Shown one piece after another: positions 1-8,691 of a stretch of 64,000 nt of DNA (position 1 is the stretch's first letter; each line of letters opens with the position of its first letter). This DNA comes from BOG-908 sp965199235 (GTDB lineage: Bacteria; Pseudomonadota; Alphaproteobacteria; Acetobacterales; Acetobacteraceae). The stretch is from NCBI GenBank assembly GCA_965199235.1, contig CBDAQU010000002.1, forward strand, positions 3,224,001-3,288,000, given 5' to 3'. Under the pieces are notes generated by a model. The model made no database searches and was not told the origin of the DNA. It saw only the letters and a program-made list of their open reading frames with translations. Made by a program: the position numbers and the translations under genes.

Positions 1-831
1 ACCTTCGACTACGTCAAGCTCGGCCTGCCGCCCGGCGTCGTCGACCAATGGTCCCGCGCGCTGGAGCTGCCCAACGGCATACTGCTCGTCACCGGCCCCA
101 CCGGCTCTGGCAAGACCACAACGCTGTACACCGGGCTGACCACCATCAACGCCGTCAGCCGCAACATCGTGACGGTGGAAGATCCGATCGAATACCAGCT
201 CAACGGCATCAACCAGATCCAGATAAAGCCGCAGATCGGGCTCACGTTCGCCGCCCTGCTCCGCTCCATCCTGCGCCAGGACCCCGACGTGATCATGGTG
301 GGCGAGGTGCGCGACCTGGAAACCGCGCAGATCGCCGTGCAGGCGGCGCTGACCGGCCATCTGGTGCTGTCCACGCTGCACACCAACTCGGCGTCGGCCA
401 CGATCACCCGGCTGCGCGACATGGGGTTGGAGGACTACCTGCTCACCGCAGTGCTGCGCGGCGTGCTGGCCCAACGCCTGGTCCGCCGCCTGTGCGACGC
501 CTGCAAGCGCGAGGCGGACGCGCCGGCCGAACTGGTGACCCGCTTCGGCCTGGAGAAGCGCGGGCATGGCGGGAAGCTTCGCCTGTGGCACCCGGTCGGC
601 TGCGCGCAGTGCCGCAGCACCGGCTACCGAGGCCGCCAGGCGATCGCCGAGTTCCTGCAGCCGACGCCGGAGATCGAGCACCTGATTTTCTCAAAGGCCG
701 ACCAGAGCGAGATCGAGCGTGCCGCCGTGGGCGCGGGCATGGTGACCATGTTCAGCGCCGGCCTGGACGCGGCCCTCGCCGGGACCACGACAATAGAAGA
801 AGTGGTGCGCAGCATAAGGGCGGAGGCGTGA
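1..831 (+). CDS. gspE: Type II secretion ATPase GspE (5' end outside window)
   Basis: The open frame enters from the left edge, so only the C-terminal 276 residues are visible. They form the cytoplasmic traffic ATPase that powers pseudopilus assembly in type II secretion. Walker A GPTGSGKTT lies at visible residues 32-40, an Asp box VEDPIEY follows, the Walker B region is DVIMVGEVRD, and the His box is STLHTN. Near the C-terminus two CxxC pairs (CDAC and CAQC) form the zinc-binding module of GspE/PilB ATPases. The TGA stop is followed at once by a hairpin repeat, then gspF in the same direction. A PilB-type pilus ATPase is the main alternative, but the gspF neighbour and CxxC pairs fit GspE. 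Confidence 0.9.
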   Translation, partial: TFDYVKLGLPPGVVDQWSRALELPNGILLVTGPTGSGKTTTLYTGLTTINAVSRNIVTVEDPIEYQLNGINQIQIKPQIGLTFAALLRSILRQDPDVIMVGEVRDLETAQIAVQAALTGHLVLSTLHTNSASATITRLRDMGLEDYLLTAVLRGVLAQRLVRRLCDACKREADAPAELVTRFGLEKRGHGGKLRLWHPVGCAQCRSTGYRGRQAIAEFLQPTPEIEHLIFSKADQSEIERAAVGAGMVTMFSAGLDAALAGTTTIEEVVRSIRAEA

Positions 832-975
832 AAATTGGCTTGCAAAGACGCCCTGGCGGTGATCTGGCGCGCCTGTCCTGTGCTTCGGTGCTCGTGGCCG
901 TCCAGGCCGCTCCGCTCCGCTGCTCGGCAAAGCCACGCCAGCTGACTCGCCAGGCCACGTTTTCAAGCCAATTTC
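832..975. repeat. Long imperfect hairpin repeat, copy 1
   Basis: The element starts directly after the gspE stop. Its ends are inverted repeats (AAATTGGCTTG at 833-843 and its complement CAAGCCAATTT at about 964-974), and the imperfect pairing continues inward for about 40 nt. The centre shares blocks with a second element at 10400-10542: GCTTCGGTGCT, CCGCTCCG and CACGCCAGCTGACT, in the same order and orientation. The outermost arms of the two copies differ in sequence. It separates gspE from gspF and leaves no clear Shine-Dalgarno before gspF. It could act as a processing or attenuation hairpin within the operon. Confidence 0.75.
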
Positions 976-986
976 GCTATTGTTGA

Positions 987-2213
987 ATGCCAAGCTTTCG
1001 TTACACCGCCATCACGCCGGCTGGGGAGACCGCGACCGGGTTGATGGAGGCGCCGTCCGAGCAGGCGGTGATCGACATCCTACGTCGGCAGGGCAGCCTG
1101 CCGATGCGCGCGGAGCCGGCGGACCGCTCGCCCGGGGTGCTCGCCTCGCTGCTGGGCGCGGAGTTCGGGCGCGGGCGCCGGCTGAGCGGCCAGGACTTGG
1201 CCGAGCTGACCCGGGAGCTCGCAGTCATGCTCGGCGCCGGCCAGGACCTGGACCGTGCGCTGCGCTTCCTGGTCGACACCGCGCAGAAGAAGCACGTGCG
1301 CGCCATCCTGACGCAGATACGCGACGCGGTGCGCGACGGCAGCCCGTTCGCCGCCGCCCTGCTGCAGCACCCCGCCAGCTTCCCGAACCTGTATGTCGGC
1401 TTGGTGCGCGCGGGCGAGGCCGGCGGCATGCTGGCCGACACGCTGAACCGGCTGGCCGACCTGCTGGAAAAGCAGCGCGCGCTGCGGGCCAGCGTGGTCT
1501 CTTCGCTGATCTACCCCATCATCCTGCTGGTCGCCGGCATCGGCTCCATCGTGCTGCTGCTGACGCAGGTGCTGCCGCAGTTCGTGCCGATGTTCGAACA
1601 GGCCGGCGCGTCGCTGCCGCGGCCGACGCGGATCGTGATCGCGCTCGGCAACGCTGTCTCCAGCTACGGGCTGTACGTGGCGGTGCTGTGCGTGGTGCTG
1701 TTCGTGGCGGCGCAGCAGGCTTTGGCACGGCCAGGGCCGCGCCTGTGGTGGGACCGCATGCTGCTGCGCATCCCGCTGCTGGGCGCGCTGTCGCGTGAGG
1801 TGCTGGCCGCCCGCTTCGCCCGCACGCTGGGCACGCTGCTGCAGAACGGCGTGCCGCTGATCTCCTCGCTCGGCATCGTCGCCGACGTGATCGGCAACAC
1901 AGCGGCCGCGGCGGCTGTCCGGACCGCGACCGAGAGCGCCAAGGGCGGCGCCGGCCTGTCGCGCTCGCTGCAGCAATCGGGAATCTTTCCAGTCCGCACG
2001 GTCTACCTGCTGCGCCTGGGCGAGGAGACCGCGCAGCTCGGCGGCATGTCGCTGCGCGCGGCAGAGATCCACGAGGAGCAGTCCCGCATCGGCATCCAGC
2101 GCCTGACAGCGCTGCTCGTGCCGGTGCTGATCCTGACCATGGGCGTCGCCGTCGCCGGCATCGTGAGCTCGCTGCTGCTGGCGATGCTAAGCCTGAACGA
2201 TCTGGCGCAGTGA
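987..2213 (+). CDS. gspF: Type II secretion inner-membrane platform protein GspF
   Basis: This 408-residue protein matches the usual GspF length. It has two copies of the T2SSF helical domain (about residues 70-195 and 270-395) and three hydrophobic segments, including one near residues 170-200 and one at the C-terminus (VLILTMGVAVAGIVSSLLL). The N-terminal FRYTAITPAGETATGLMEA is typical of the family. GspF anchors the platform and contacts the GspE ATPase encoded upstream. The ATG at 987 has no good ribosome binding site because the hairpin repeat ends about 12 nt before it. gspG would normally follow, but after the stop comes about 225 bp without a gene and then a convergent gene, so the operon is split or ends here. 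Confidence 0.93.
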   Translation: MPSFRYTAITPAGETATGLMEAPSEQAVIDILRRQGSLPMRAEPADRSPGVLASLLGAEFGRGRRLSGQDLAELTRELAVMLGAGQDLDRALRFLVDTAQKKHVRAILTQIRDAVRDGSPFAAALLQHPASFPNLYVGLVRAGEAGGMLADTLNRLADLLEKQRALRASVVSSLIYPIILLVAGIGSIVLLLTQVLPQFVPMFEQAGASLPRPTRIVIALGNAVSSYGLYVAVLCVVLFVAAQQALARPGPRLWWDRMLLRIPLLGALSREVLAARFARTLGTLLQNGVPLISSLGIVADVIGNTAAAAAVRTATESAKGGAGLSRSLQQSGIFPVRTVYLLRLGEETAQLGGMSLRAAEIHEEQSRIGIQRLTALLVPVLILTMGVAVAGIVSSLLLAMLSLNDLAQ

Positions 2214-2440
2214 GCGCCGGCGCTCTTGCCCAGGAAACATCGCACGAGGGTTGAGCGCAGACAAATCTTGTGTTGCGAGGGAAACGTTTGGGCAATGCCA
2301 AAGCGCATAATGCCTAAATTGGCGCAACGCACGCCTGTAGGAGCACGACTATCCTCAGGCGGCCAAATGTCATGGCAGTAGCATGTCCGTATCGCTCCTG
2401 CACGACGCGAGTATTCGGATCGCGGTCGCTACTCGGTTGG

Positions 2441-3610
2441 TCAAGTCAGATGCGCCAGCCCCAGATACGCCTGGCTCTGCATTTCCTCCAGCCGTGAGGC
2501 CGTGCGCTCGAACGCGCGTGCGCCCTCGCCGCGCTGGTAGAGCTGGTCCGGCATCGCGTCGGCCGAGGCGACCAGTTTCACCCGGTGGTCGTACAGTGCG
2601 TCCACCAGCACGATGAAGCGGCGTGCCACGTCGTAATTGTCGGGCGACAGGCGGGTCACCTCGTCGAGCACCAGCGCGTGGAAATGCGTGGCCAGCGCCA
2701 GGTAGTCGCCGGCGCCGAGCGGCGTGCCGCATAGCAGCTCGAAATCGTAGCGGGCGACCCCGGACGCGGCTAGCGGCACCTCCAGCCTGCGGCCCATCAC
2801 CAGCAGGTGGTCCGGCGCGGCCGGTGCGCCGCCGGTCAGTTGGCGGAACGCCTCGTCCAGCGCGCGCTCGGCCCGCGCGCCGGTGGGCACATGCCAGACC
2901 GGCCCGCCTTGCAGCCGGGCGCGGCGAAAATCGCGCTCCCCCTGCAGCAGCAGCACGTCCAGCCGCTCCTGCAGCAGGGCGATGAACGGCAGAAAAGCGT
3001 CGCGACCCGGCCGGCCGCGGAACAGGTCGGCAGGCGCAGTGTTGGACGTCGCAACCATCACCACGCCGCGGTCGAACAGGGCGGTGAACAGGCGGCCGAG
3101 GATCATCGCGTCGGCAATGTCGTTGACCTGGAACTCGTCGAAGCACAGCAGCGCGGCTTCGGCGGCCACCTGGTCGGCAAGCGGCGGGATCGGGTCCTCG
3201 CCGTCGGGGTTGGCGGCGCGCCAGGCGTGGATGCGGGCGTGCACCTCCTGCATGAAGCGGTGAAAGTGGATGCGGCGCCGGCGCGGCACATCGGCCACCT
3301 CGAAAAAAAGATCCATGAGCATGGATTTTCCACGGCCGACCTCGCCCACCAGATAGAGCCCGTTCGGCCTCTCCTCCGGCGCCCCTTCGGCCGGGCGGCG
3401 GCGCCACAGCCGGGCTAGCAGCCCGCCGGTCAGCGTCCGGGGCGACGGATCATAGCCGCGCAGCTTCACCCACAGGCTCTGCAGGCGCTCGGCGGCCAGG
3501 CGCTGGGCGGCATCCGGCGCGAGCGCGCCGCGGTCGACGAGAGCCCGGTAGGCGTGCAGTGGGCCTGCGCCGCCCGGCACCGGCATCGAGGCTGAAGGAG
3601 CGTCGTTCAT
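2441..3610 (-). CDS. zapE: Cell division protein ZapE / AFG1-family ATPase
   Basis: This AFG1/ZapE-type P-loop ATPase of about 389 residues is within the normal family length. Walker A is GEVGRGKSM, followed by MDLFFEVADVPRRRRIHFHRFM, a family signature, and Walker B lies in LLCFDEFQVND. In E. coli ZapE interacts with FtsZ at the division site; mitochondrial AFG1 acts in protein quality control. I chose the ATG at 3610 (MNDAPSAS) over an upstream TTG at 3649 because GGGAG precedes it, although the spacing is very short. It is convergent with gspF and divergent from a small exported-protein gene. Confidence 0.9.
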   Translation of the reverse strand: MNDAPSASMPVPGGAGPLHAYRALVDRGALAPDAAQRLAAERLQSLWVKLRGYDPSPRTLTGGLLARLWRRRPAEGAPEERPNGLYLVGEVGRGKSMLMDLFFEVADVPRRRRIHFHRFMQEVHARIHAWRAANPDGEDPIPPLADQVAAEAALLCFDEFQVNDIADAMILGRLFTALFDRGVVMVATSNTAPADLFRGRPGRDAFLPFIALLQERLDVLLLQGERDFRRARLQGGPVWHVPTGARAERALDEAFRQLTGGAPAAPDHLLVMGRRLEVPLAASGVARYDFELLCGTPLGAGDYLALATHFHALVLDEVTRLSPDNYDVARRFIVLVDALYDHRVKLVASADAMPDQLYQRGEGARAFERTASRLEEMQSQAYLGLAHLT

Positions 3611-3749
3611 GCTCCCAGCCGAGTAGACCGGCTTCAGGGCAGGGGGCAATCGCGCCGGCTTCGATCAACCAAATGCGAGCGTCAATCCCGAAGAAGGGTT
3701 TTGGCGTTACGACAAGACAACTACCAACGACTGTCGCCGAGAAAGCACA

Positions 3750-4010
3750 ATGCGCACCATCTTTTCGATTGCTGCCACCTTTGCCGTCGGCGTCGCGAGC
3801 TACGCCGCCGCCGCACCGGCCGACCACGCCCGGATGCCCGCCCAGAAAGCGTTCGACTCCGAGCGGCAGCAGCCTGCACACTCCTGCATGAACGGAGAGA
3901 GCCTGCTGTCTCATACCGCCTACACTGGCGCGATCAATTGTCCCCTGCGCTGCAGCGAGTTGCTGTCGACCGATACGCTGATGAAAATCCGTCATTGGGA
4001 CCGGACGTAG
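3750..4010 (+). CDS. Small exported protein of unknown function
   Basis: An 86-residue frame opens with a convincing signal peptide (Arg, hydrophobic IFSIAATFAVGVASY, then AAAAPA as a likely cleavage region), leaving a mature part of about 65 residues with three cysteines. A GAGAAAG tract sits 6-8 nt before the ATG. I do not recognise the family. It stands alone between zapE (divergent) and the oxygenase gene. The signal peptide is the main reason to accept it. Confidence 0.5.
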   Translation: MRTIFSIAATFAVGVASYAAAAPADHARMPAQKAFDSERQQPAHSCMNGESLLSHTAYTGAINCPLRCSELLSTDTLMKIRHWDRT

Positions 4011-4064
4011 AAGGTCCGGCTGTCTGTCGCTTGCGGCCCATCCCGGTTTGTGTATCACACGCCT

Positions 4065-4754
4065 ATGAACGTCACCGCACAGCTCGATGATGCGTCTTCC
4101 GGCGGTTTGCCCGAGGCTCCTGATTGTTTGTTCGATTATGGCGCGCTGGAAGCTACGCCGGTCAGCACCGACCCGTTTGCGCATGTGGTCGTCACGGATT
4201 TTTTGCCTGCCCAGTCCCTGAAGACCGTTCACGGCGAGATGCCGGTATCCGATCGAGGCGGTTCTTTCCCGCCGGAGGCGCTGAGGCTTGGACCGGTTGC
4301 ACGGGCGATGATGCGTGAGCTCGAAGGGCCTGCGCTGAAGCGGGCGATTGCTGTAAAATTCGGCCTCGACCTCGATGACGCGCCCTCCATGCTGACGGTC
4401 CGGCTGGCAACCCGGGAGAGGGACGGGCAGATCCACACCGATTCCGCCGCCAAGCGGGTGACGGCCCTGCTCTACCTCAACCTGCCCGGACCCCGGTTTG
4501 CGCAGCAGGATGGCTGCCTTCGCCTGTTGCGGTCGGCAACCGATCTTGAGGACTACGCGGTGGAAGTGCCGCCGACGCGCGGCACGCTGCTGGTGTTCCC
4601 CAACGGGCCCGCGACCTATCACGGCCACCGCACCCATGTCGGGTCCCGACACTCCGTCCAGCTCAACTACATGACCAACGACAGCCGTGCCCGCAGCGAG
4701 TTGCGGCGCCATCGTCTGAGCGCCATCGTCAAGGGCCTGTTGTCGCGAGGCTGA
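4065..4754 (+). CDS. 2-oxoglutarate/Fe(II)-dependent oxygenase-like protein
   Basis: This 229-residue protein has a double-stranded beta-helix pattern. The iron-binding H-x-D is in QIHTDS, a strand ALLYLN follows, and the distal histidine with the 2OG-binding region is in YHGHRTHVGSRHSVQLNY. These are the features of the 2OG-Fe(II) dioxygenase superfamily, which hydroxylate protein or small-molecule substrates. The substrate cannot be deduced. The start is the ATG at 4065; a GTG at 4050 is a less likely alternative. It is convergent with xerC, with 23 bp between the stops. Confidence 0.75.
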   Translation: MNVTAQLDDASSGGLPEAPDCLFDYGALEATPVSTDPFAHVVVTDFLPAQSLKTVHGEMPVSDRGGSFPPEALRLGPVARAMMRELEGPALKRAIAVKFGLDLDDAPSMLTVRLATRERDGQIHTDSAAKRVTALLYLNLPGPRFAQQDGCLRLLRSATDLEDYAVEVPPTRGTLLVFPNGPATYHGHRTHVGSRHSVQLNYMTNDSRARSELRRHRLSAIVKGLLSRG

Positions 4755-4777
4755 CCTGGTGGCGGGCCACACCCAGG

Positions 4778-5689
4778 CTACGCGCGGGGGTGAGTGGCGC
4801 GCCACACCGCCATGAGTTGCGCCTGATCGACCGCGGTGTAGCGCTGGGTGGTGGAGAGGCTCGCGTGGCCCAGCAGTTCCTGGATGGAACGCAGGTCCGC
4901 GCCGCCCGCCAGCAGGTGGGTGGCGAAGGAGTGACGCAGCGCGTGCGGGGTCGCGTGTTCGGGCAGGCCTGCGAGCCTGCGGAAGCCGCGCAACGTGCGC
5001 TGGGCGATCCCGGCGTTCAAGCGGCCGCCCTGCACGCCCATGAAAAGCGGTGCGGCCGGATCATGCGCTTCCGGGTGGTAACGGAGCCAAACTTTCAGGC
5101 CGTCGGTCACGGCCGGCAGCACCGGCACCAGCCGCTGCTTGTTGCCTTTGCCGGTAACCCGCAGCGGTATGCCTGGCCGGGGAACGTCGCCCACGTTCAG
5201 GCAAAGCGCCTCGGCGATGCGCAGGCCGCACCCGTACAGAAGTGTGAACAGCGCCACGTCGCGCGCCTGCACGGCCGCCGTCTCGGACGCGTCGCCGATC
5301 TGTTCGGCGACTGCGCGGGCCTCGGTCGGCGGCAGCGCGCGCGGCACCGATGGCAGCGCCTTGGGCGATCGAACCAAGTGCACGGCGAGATTGGTGCAGC
5401 CATGCCGGCGCGCGAGGTAGCGATAGAAGCTGCGCACCGCTGAAAGGTGGCGCGAACGCGTGCGGTTGCCACGCCCGTCGGCCGCCTCCGCCGCCAGCCA
5501 CGCGCGCAAATCGGCTTCGCGCAGCGATGCCAGGTCCGCCAGCGCAGGCTCGGCGCCCAGATGGCCGGTCAGGAAGGTGAGGAAGAACCCTACGTCGCGC
5601 CGATAGGCTGCGACGGTCAGCGGGGAGGCGCGCCGCTCGCCGGCCAGCCAGGCCAGGAACGCCTCCGCTAGCGCGCGGCCGTCAGTCAT
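4778..5689 (-). CDS. xerC: Site-specific tyrosine recombinase XerC
   Basis: The 303-residue protein has the normal XerC length, with an N-terminal SAM-like domain (LTVAAYRRDVGFFLTFL) and a C-terminal catalytic domain. The catalytic set is visible: Arg in YGCGLRIAEAL, Lys in VTGKGNKQRL, HxxR in HALRHSFATHLL, His in LGHASLSTTQ and the nucleophile Tyr in QRYTAVD. It resolves chromosome dimers at dif with XerD. The ATG at 5689 overlaps the DUF484 stop by 8 nt, so the genes are translationally coupled. DUF484-xerC next to priA is a conserved alphaproteobacterial arrangement. Confidence 0.93.
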   Translation of the reverse strand: MTDGRALAEAFLAWLAGERRASPLTVAAYRRDVGFFLTFLTGHLGAEPALADLASLREADLRAWLAAEAADGRGNRTRSRHLSAVRSFYRYLARRHGCTNLAVHLVRSPKALPSVPRALPPTEARAVAEQIGDASETAAVQARDVALFTLLYGCGLRIAEALCLNVGDVPRPGIPLRVTGKGNKQRLVPVLPAVTDGLKVWLRYHPEAHDPAAPLFMGVQGGRLNAGIAQRTLRGFRRLAGLPEHATPHALRHSFATHLLAGGADLRSIQELLGHASLSTTQRYTAVDQAQLMAVWRATHPRA

Positions 5690-6313
5690 CGACCGCCAGC
5701 GCGCCCAGAACGCGCCCCAGGAAAGCCCAGCTCTGCGTCGCGGGCAGACAGGCGCGGTCGCGGCTGACCAGCGCCAGCAGCGCTGGGTGCGGTCCGGGCA
5801 CGTGAACCAGCACGTCGCGTTCGGCGAGCAGGGCAGCTTCGGCATGCAGCATCGCCGCGTCAGCCGGCCGGTCGCGGAAGACGATCGGCCGGTTGCACAG
5901 CAGGGCGCGCACCGAACCGTGCGGCAGGATGCGCCAGCGCGGGCGGAACGCCTCGCAGCACAGGGCGGCGGCGTCCACGCCGAGCAGGCCCGGCCAGGTC
6001 TCTGCCACGCATTCGGCGATGTCGGCCGCGCGCAGAACCGACAGCACCGCCTCCTGCACCCGCTCGGCGGTGGAGGCGGCAGCCCGCCCGGCAGCCAGCA
6101 CCAGCTCGGCCTGCGCGTCCCGCTCGGCCGCGCGCGCGCGCGCCGCGCGGATCATCGCCGCCATATGGTCGGCCAGCACGGCGCCATGCACGCGCTCAGG
6201 CGGCATCAGCGTCGCGAACAGCGCCGGACGTTGTCCCAGAAAGCCGGATGCGCGGTCAGGTAGGCGGCAACCGCGTCGGCGGTGATCTCGGGTGAGGCGT
6301 ATTCGGCGGTCAT
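5682..6313 (-). pseudogene. DUF484 family gene interrupted by a one-base frameshift
   Basis: The ATG at 6313 opens a frame reading MTAEYASPEITADAVAAY and continuing through LTAHPAFWDNV, the usual DUF484 N-terminus. It shifts out of frame and stops at 6206-6208. The expected continuation (PALFATLMPPERVHG...) sits in the neighbouring frame and runs to 5682. One extra G in the GG at 6226-6227 would restore a single protein of about 209 residues. TGATG at 6204-6208 also allows restart on MPPERVHG, giving a 174-residue product. DUF484 proteins are GAF-like and usually lie upstream of xerC. A sequencing error cannot be excluded. Confidence 0.75.
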
Positions 6314-6339
6314 CGCGCGATTAGGCTACACAGCGCCCC

Positions 6340-8568
6340 GTGCCGCAAGAAACGCCCACGATCCTACCAGGGCTGGACCACCCGGACGCGCCGTCCACCA
6401 GCGACGCAGCCAGGGTTCCGGTGCTGCTGCCCTATCCGTTCGCTGGTCCGTTCGACTACGCGGCCCCGGCGGCTTCCGCCTACGCGCCTGGCGACATCGT
6501 GCTCGTGCCGCTTAATCGCCGGCAGGAGGTCGGGGTGGTTTGGGACGCGCCCTCGGGCCCGTCGGTGCCGGCGGCGCGCCTCAAACCCATTTCTGCCCGG
6601 CTCGACGCGCCGAGGCTCCCGGACGCGCTGCGACGCTTCGTCGACTGGGTGGCCGGCTACACGCTTGCAGCACCCGGCGAGGTGCTGGCGATGACGCTGC
6701 GGGTGAACGCGCTCTCCCCGCCGGTGCCGGCCGCCGGCTGGCAGTTGGCCGATCCGCGGCCGGAAACCAGGCTGACCGAACCGCGACGGCGCGTGCTGGC
6801 GGTGCTGGCCGACCGCGCGCCACGCACCGCGCCCGACCTCGCGCGCCTGGCCGGCACCAGCACCGCGGTGGTCCGCGCCATGGCGGATTTGGGTTTGCTC
6901 GCCCGGGCCCCGATCCCGGCAGGCCGGGCCTTCGACGCGCCACAGCCGGGCTACGCTTCCGCCGCGCTGTCGCCCGAGCAGGAGACAGTGGCGGCCGCGC
7001 TGCGCAACGCCGTGGACCGGGCGGCATTTTCGGTGACGCTGCTCGACGGCGTGACCGGGTCCGGCAAGACCGAGGTCTATCTGGAGGCGGTAGCGTCCTG
7101 CCTGCAGGCCGGCCGGCAGTCGCTGATCCTGCTGCCCGAGATCGCGCTGTCGGCGCAGTTCCTCGACCGGTTTGGGCGGAGGTTCGGCGCCGCGCCGGCG
7201 TTGTGGCACTCCGATCTGACTTCGCGCGTGCGCCGGACCACCTGGCGCGCGGTGGCGGACGGGACGGCCCGCGTGGTGGTGGGGGCACGCTCGGCGCTGT
7301 TCCTGCCGTTCCCTGAGCTAGGGCTGGTGGTGGTGGACGAGGAGCACGAGACCGCCTTCAAGCAGGAGGATGGGGTGGTATACCACGCGCGCGACATGGC
7401 CGTGGTGCGCGCCCGCCTATCCGACGCGCCCGCGATCCTGGTGAGTGCGACGCCCAGCCTGGAGAGCCTCGCCAACGTGGAGGCAGGGCGTTACGGGCAT
7501 CTGCGCCTGGCCGCCCGGCATGGCGGGGCAAGGCTGCCCGCCGTGTCGGCCATCGACATGCGCGACAGCCTGCCCGAGCGCGGCCGCTTCCTCTCGCCCG
7601 ACCTGGTCGGCGCGGTGCGCGAAACGCTGGCGGCCGGCGAACAGGCGATGTTGTTCCTCAACCGTCGCGGCTACGCGCCGCTGACCCTGTGCCGGGCATG
7701 CGGCCACCGGCTGGCCTGCCCGAACTGCACCGCCTGGCTGGTGGAGCACCGGGCCAGGCGGCTACTGGCCTGCCACCATTGCGGGTATCAGGAAACGGTG
7801 CCGCCGGCCTGCCCTGTCTGCCGGGCAGAGGGCAGCCTGGCGCCGATCGGCCCTGGCGTGGAGCGGATCACCGAGGAGGTGGAGGCCGTGTTTCCCGGCG
7901 CACGACGGCTGGTGATGGCCAGCGACACCATGCCCGGGCCGAATGCCGCAGGGCAGGCGGCGCGCGCCATCGAGGACCGGCGGGTCGACCTGATCATCGG
8001 CACGCAAATCGTGGCCAAGGGCTGGCATTTTCCACACCTGACCCTAGTGGGCGTGGTGGATGCCGATTTGGGGCTGGCCGGCGGGGATCTGCGCGCGGCC
8101 GAGCGAACCGTGCAGTTGCTGCACCAGGTGGCCGGCCGGGCAGGGCGGGCGGAGGCGCCGGGCCGCGTGCTGCTGCAGACGTTTTCGCCTGAGCATCCGG
8201 TGATGCGGGCGCTGGTCGCGGGCGACCTGGACGGTTTTTACGCCCGCGAGGCGGAAGCCCGACGCCCCGGCAACTGGCCCCCCTATGGCCGTCTGGCGGC
8301 GCTGATCGTCAGCGCAGAGACGGCTGACGCCGCCGATCTGACCGCGCGCGACCTGGGCCGCGCAGCCCCGCGCGGGGAGGGGCTGCTCGTGCTGGGTCCG
8401 GCGCCGGCGCCGCTTGCGATCCTGCGCGGCCGGCACCGCAGGCGGCTGCTGCTGAAGACGCGGCGGGACGTGGCAGTACAGCCGCTGCTACGGGTCTGGC
8501 TGGGTCAGGTTCAGGCGCCGCGTGGGGTGCGGGTGGACATCGATGTCGACCCAGTATCGTTTCTTTGA
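6340..8568 (+). CDS. priA: Primosomal replication restart helicase PriA
   Basis: The protein is 742 residues, the usual PriA length. An N-terminal 3'-DNA-binding domain (VLLPYPFAGPFDYAAP) is followed by the helicase core with Walker A GVTGSGKTEVY and the DEEH box. A zinc module contains four CxxC pairs (CRACGHRLACPNC, CHHC, CPVC). The C-terminal helicase half has IGTQIVAKGWHFPH and QVAGRAGRA. PriA reloads the replisome at stalled forks. The likely start is GTG at 6340, only 26 bp from the divergent DUF484 start, so the two promoters must overlap. Confidence 0.95.
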   Translation: MPQETPTILPGLDHPDAPSTSDAARVPVLLPYPFAGPFDYAAPAASAYAPGDIVLVPLNRRQEVGVVWDAPSGPSVPAARLKPISARLDAPRLPDALRRFVDWVAGYTLAAPGEVLAMTLRVNALSPPVPAAGWQLADPRPETRLTEPRRRVLAVLADRAPRTAPDLARLAGTSTAVVRAMADLGLLARAPIPAGRAFDAPQPGYASAALSPEQETVAAALRNAVDRAAFSVTLLDGVTGSGKTEVYLEAVASCLQAGRQSLILLPEIALSAQFLDRFGRRFGAAPALWHSDLTSRVRRTTWRAVADGTARVVVGARSALFLPFPELGLVVVDEEHETAFKQEDGVVYHARDMAVVRARLSDAPAILVSATPSLESLANVEAGRYGHLRLAARHGGARLPAVSAIDMRDSLPERGRFLSPDLVGAVRETLAAGEQAMLFLNRRGYAPLTLCRACGHRLACPNCTAWLVEHRARRLLACHHCGYQETVPPACPVCRAEGSLAPIGPGVERITEEVEAVFPGARRLVMASDTMPGPNAAGQAARAIEDRRVDLIIGTQIVAKGWHFPHLTLVGVVDADLGLAGGDLRAAERTVQLLHQVAGRAGRAEAPGRVLLQTFSPEHPVMRALVAGDLDGFYAREAEARRPGNWPPYGRLAALIVSAETADAADLTARDLGRAAPRGEGLLVLGPAPAPLAILRGRHRRRLLLKTRRDVAVQPLLRVWLGQVQAPRGVRVDIDVDPVSFL

Positions 8569-8691
8569 AGCGTCGAGCTGGTATCGTTTCTATCAAACAA
8601 TGTGATGCAGGCTGGAACAGGACAAAAATCCCAGGGTGCTATCGACCTACCAAGCCGGCACGATCACCGTATCGAACCCGGTAGAGGCGAG

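Noticed and set aside
48..986. A 312-residue frame crossing gspE and the hairpin repeat
   Set aside because: It is an out-of-frame shadow of gspE with Arg/Pro-rich composition that continues by chance through the repeat.
3450..4805. A 451-residue frame antisense to the oxygenase gene
   Set aside because: It overlaps zapE and the oxygenase, whose protein-family motifs are clear, and has no recognisable domain.
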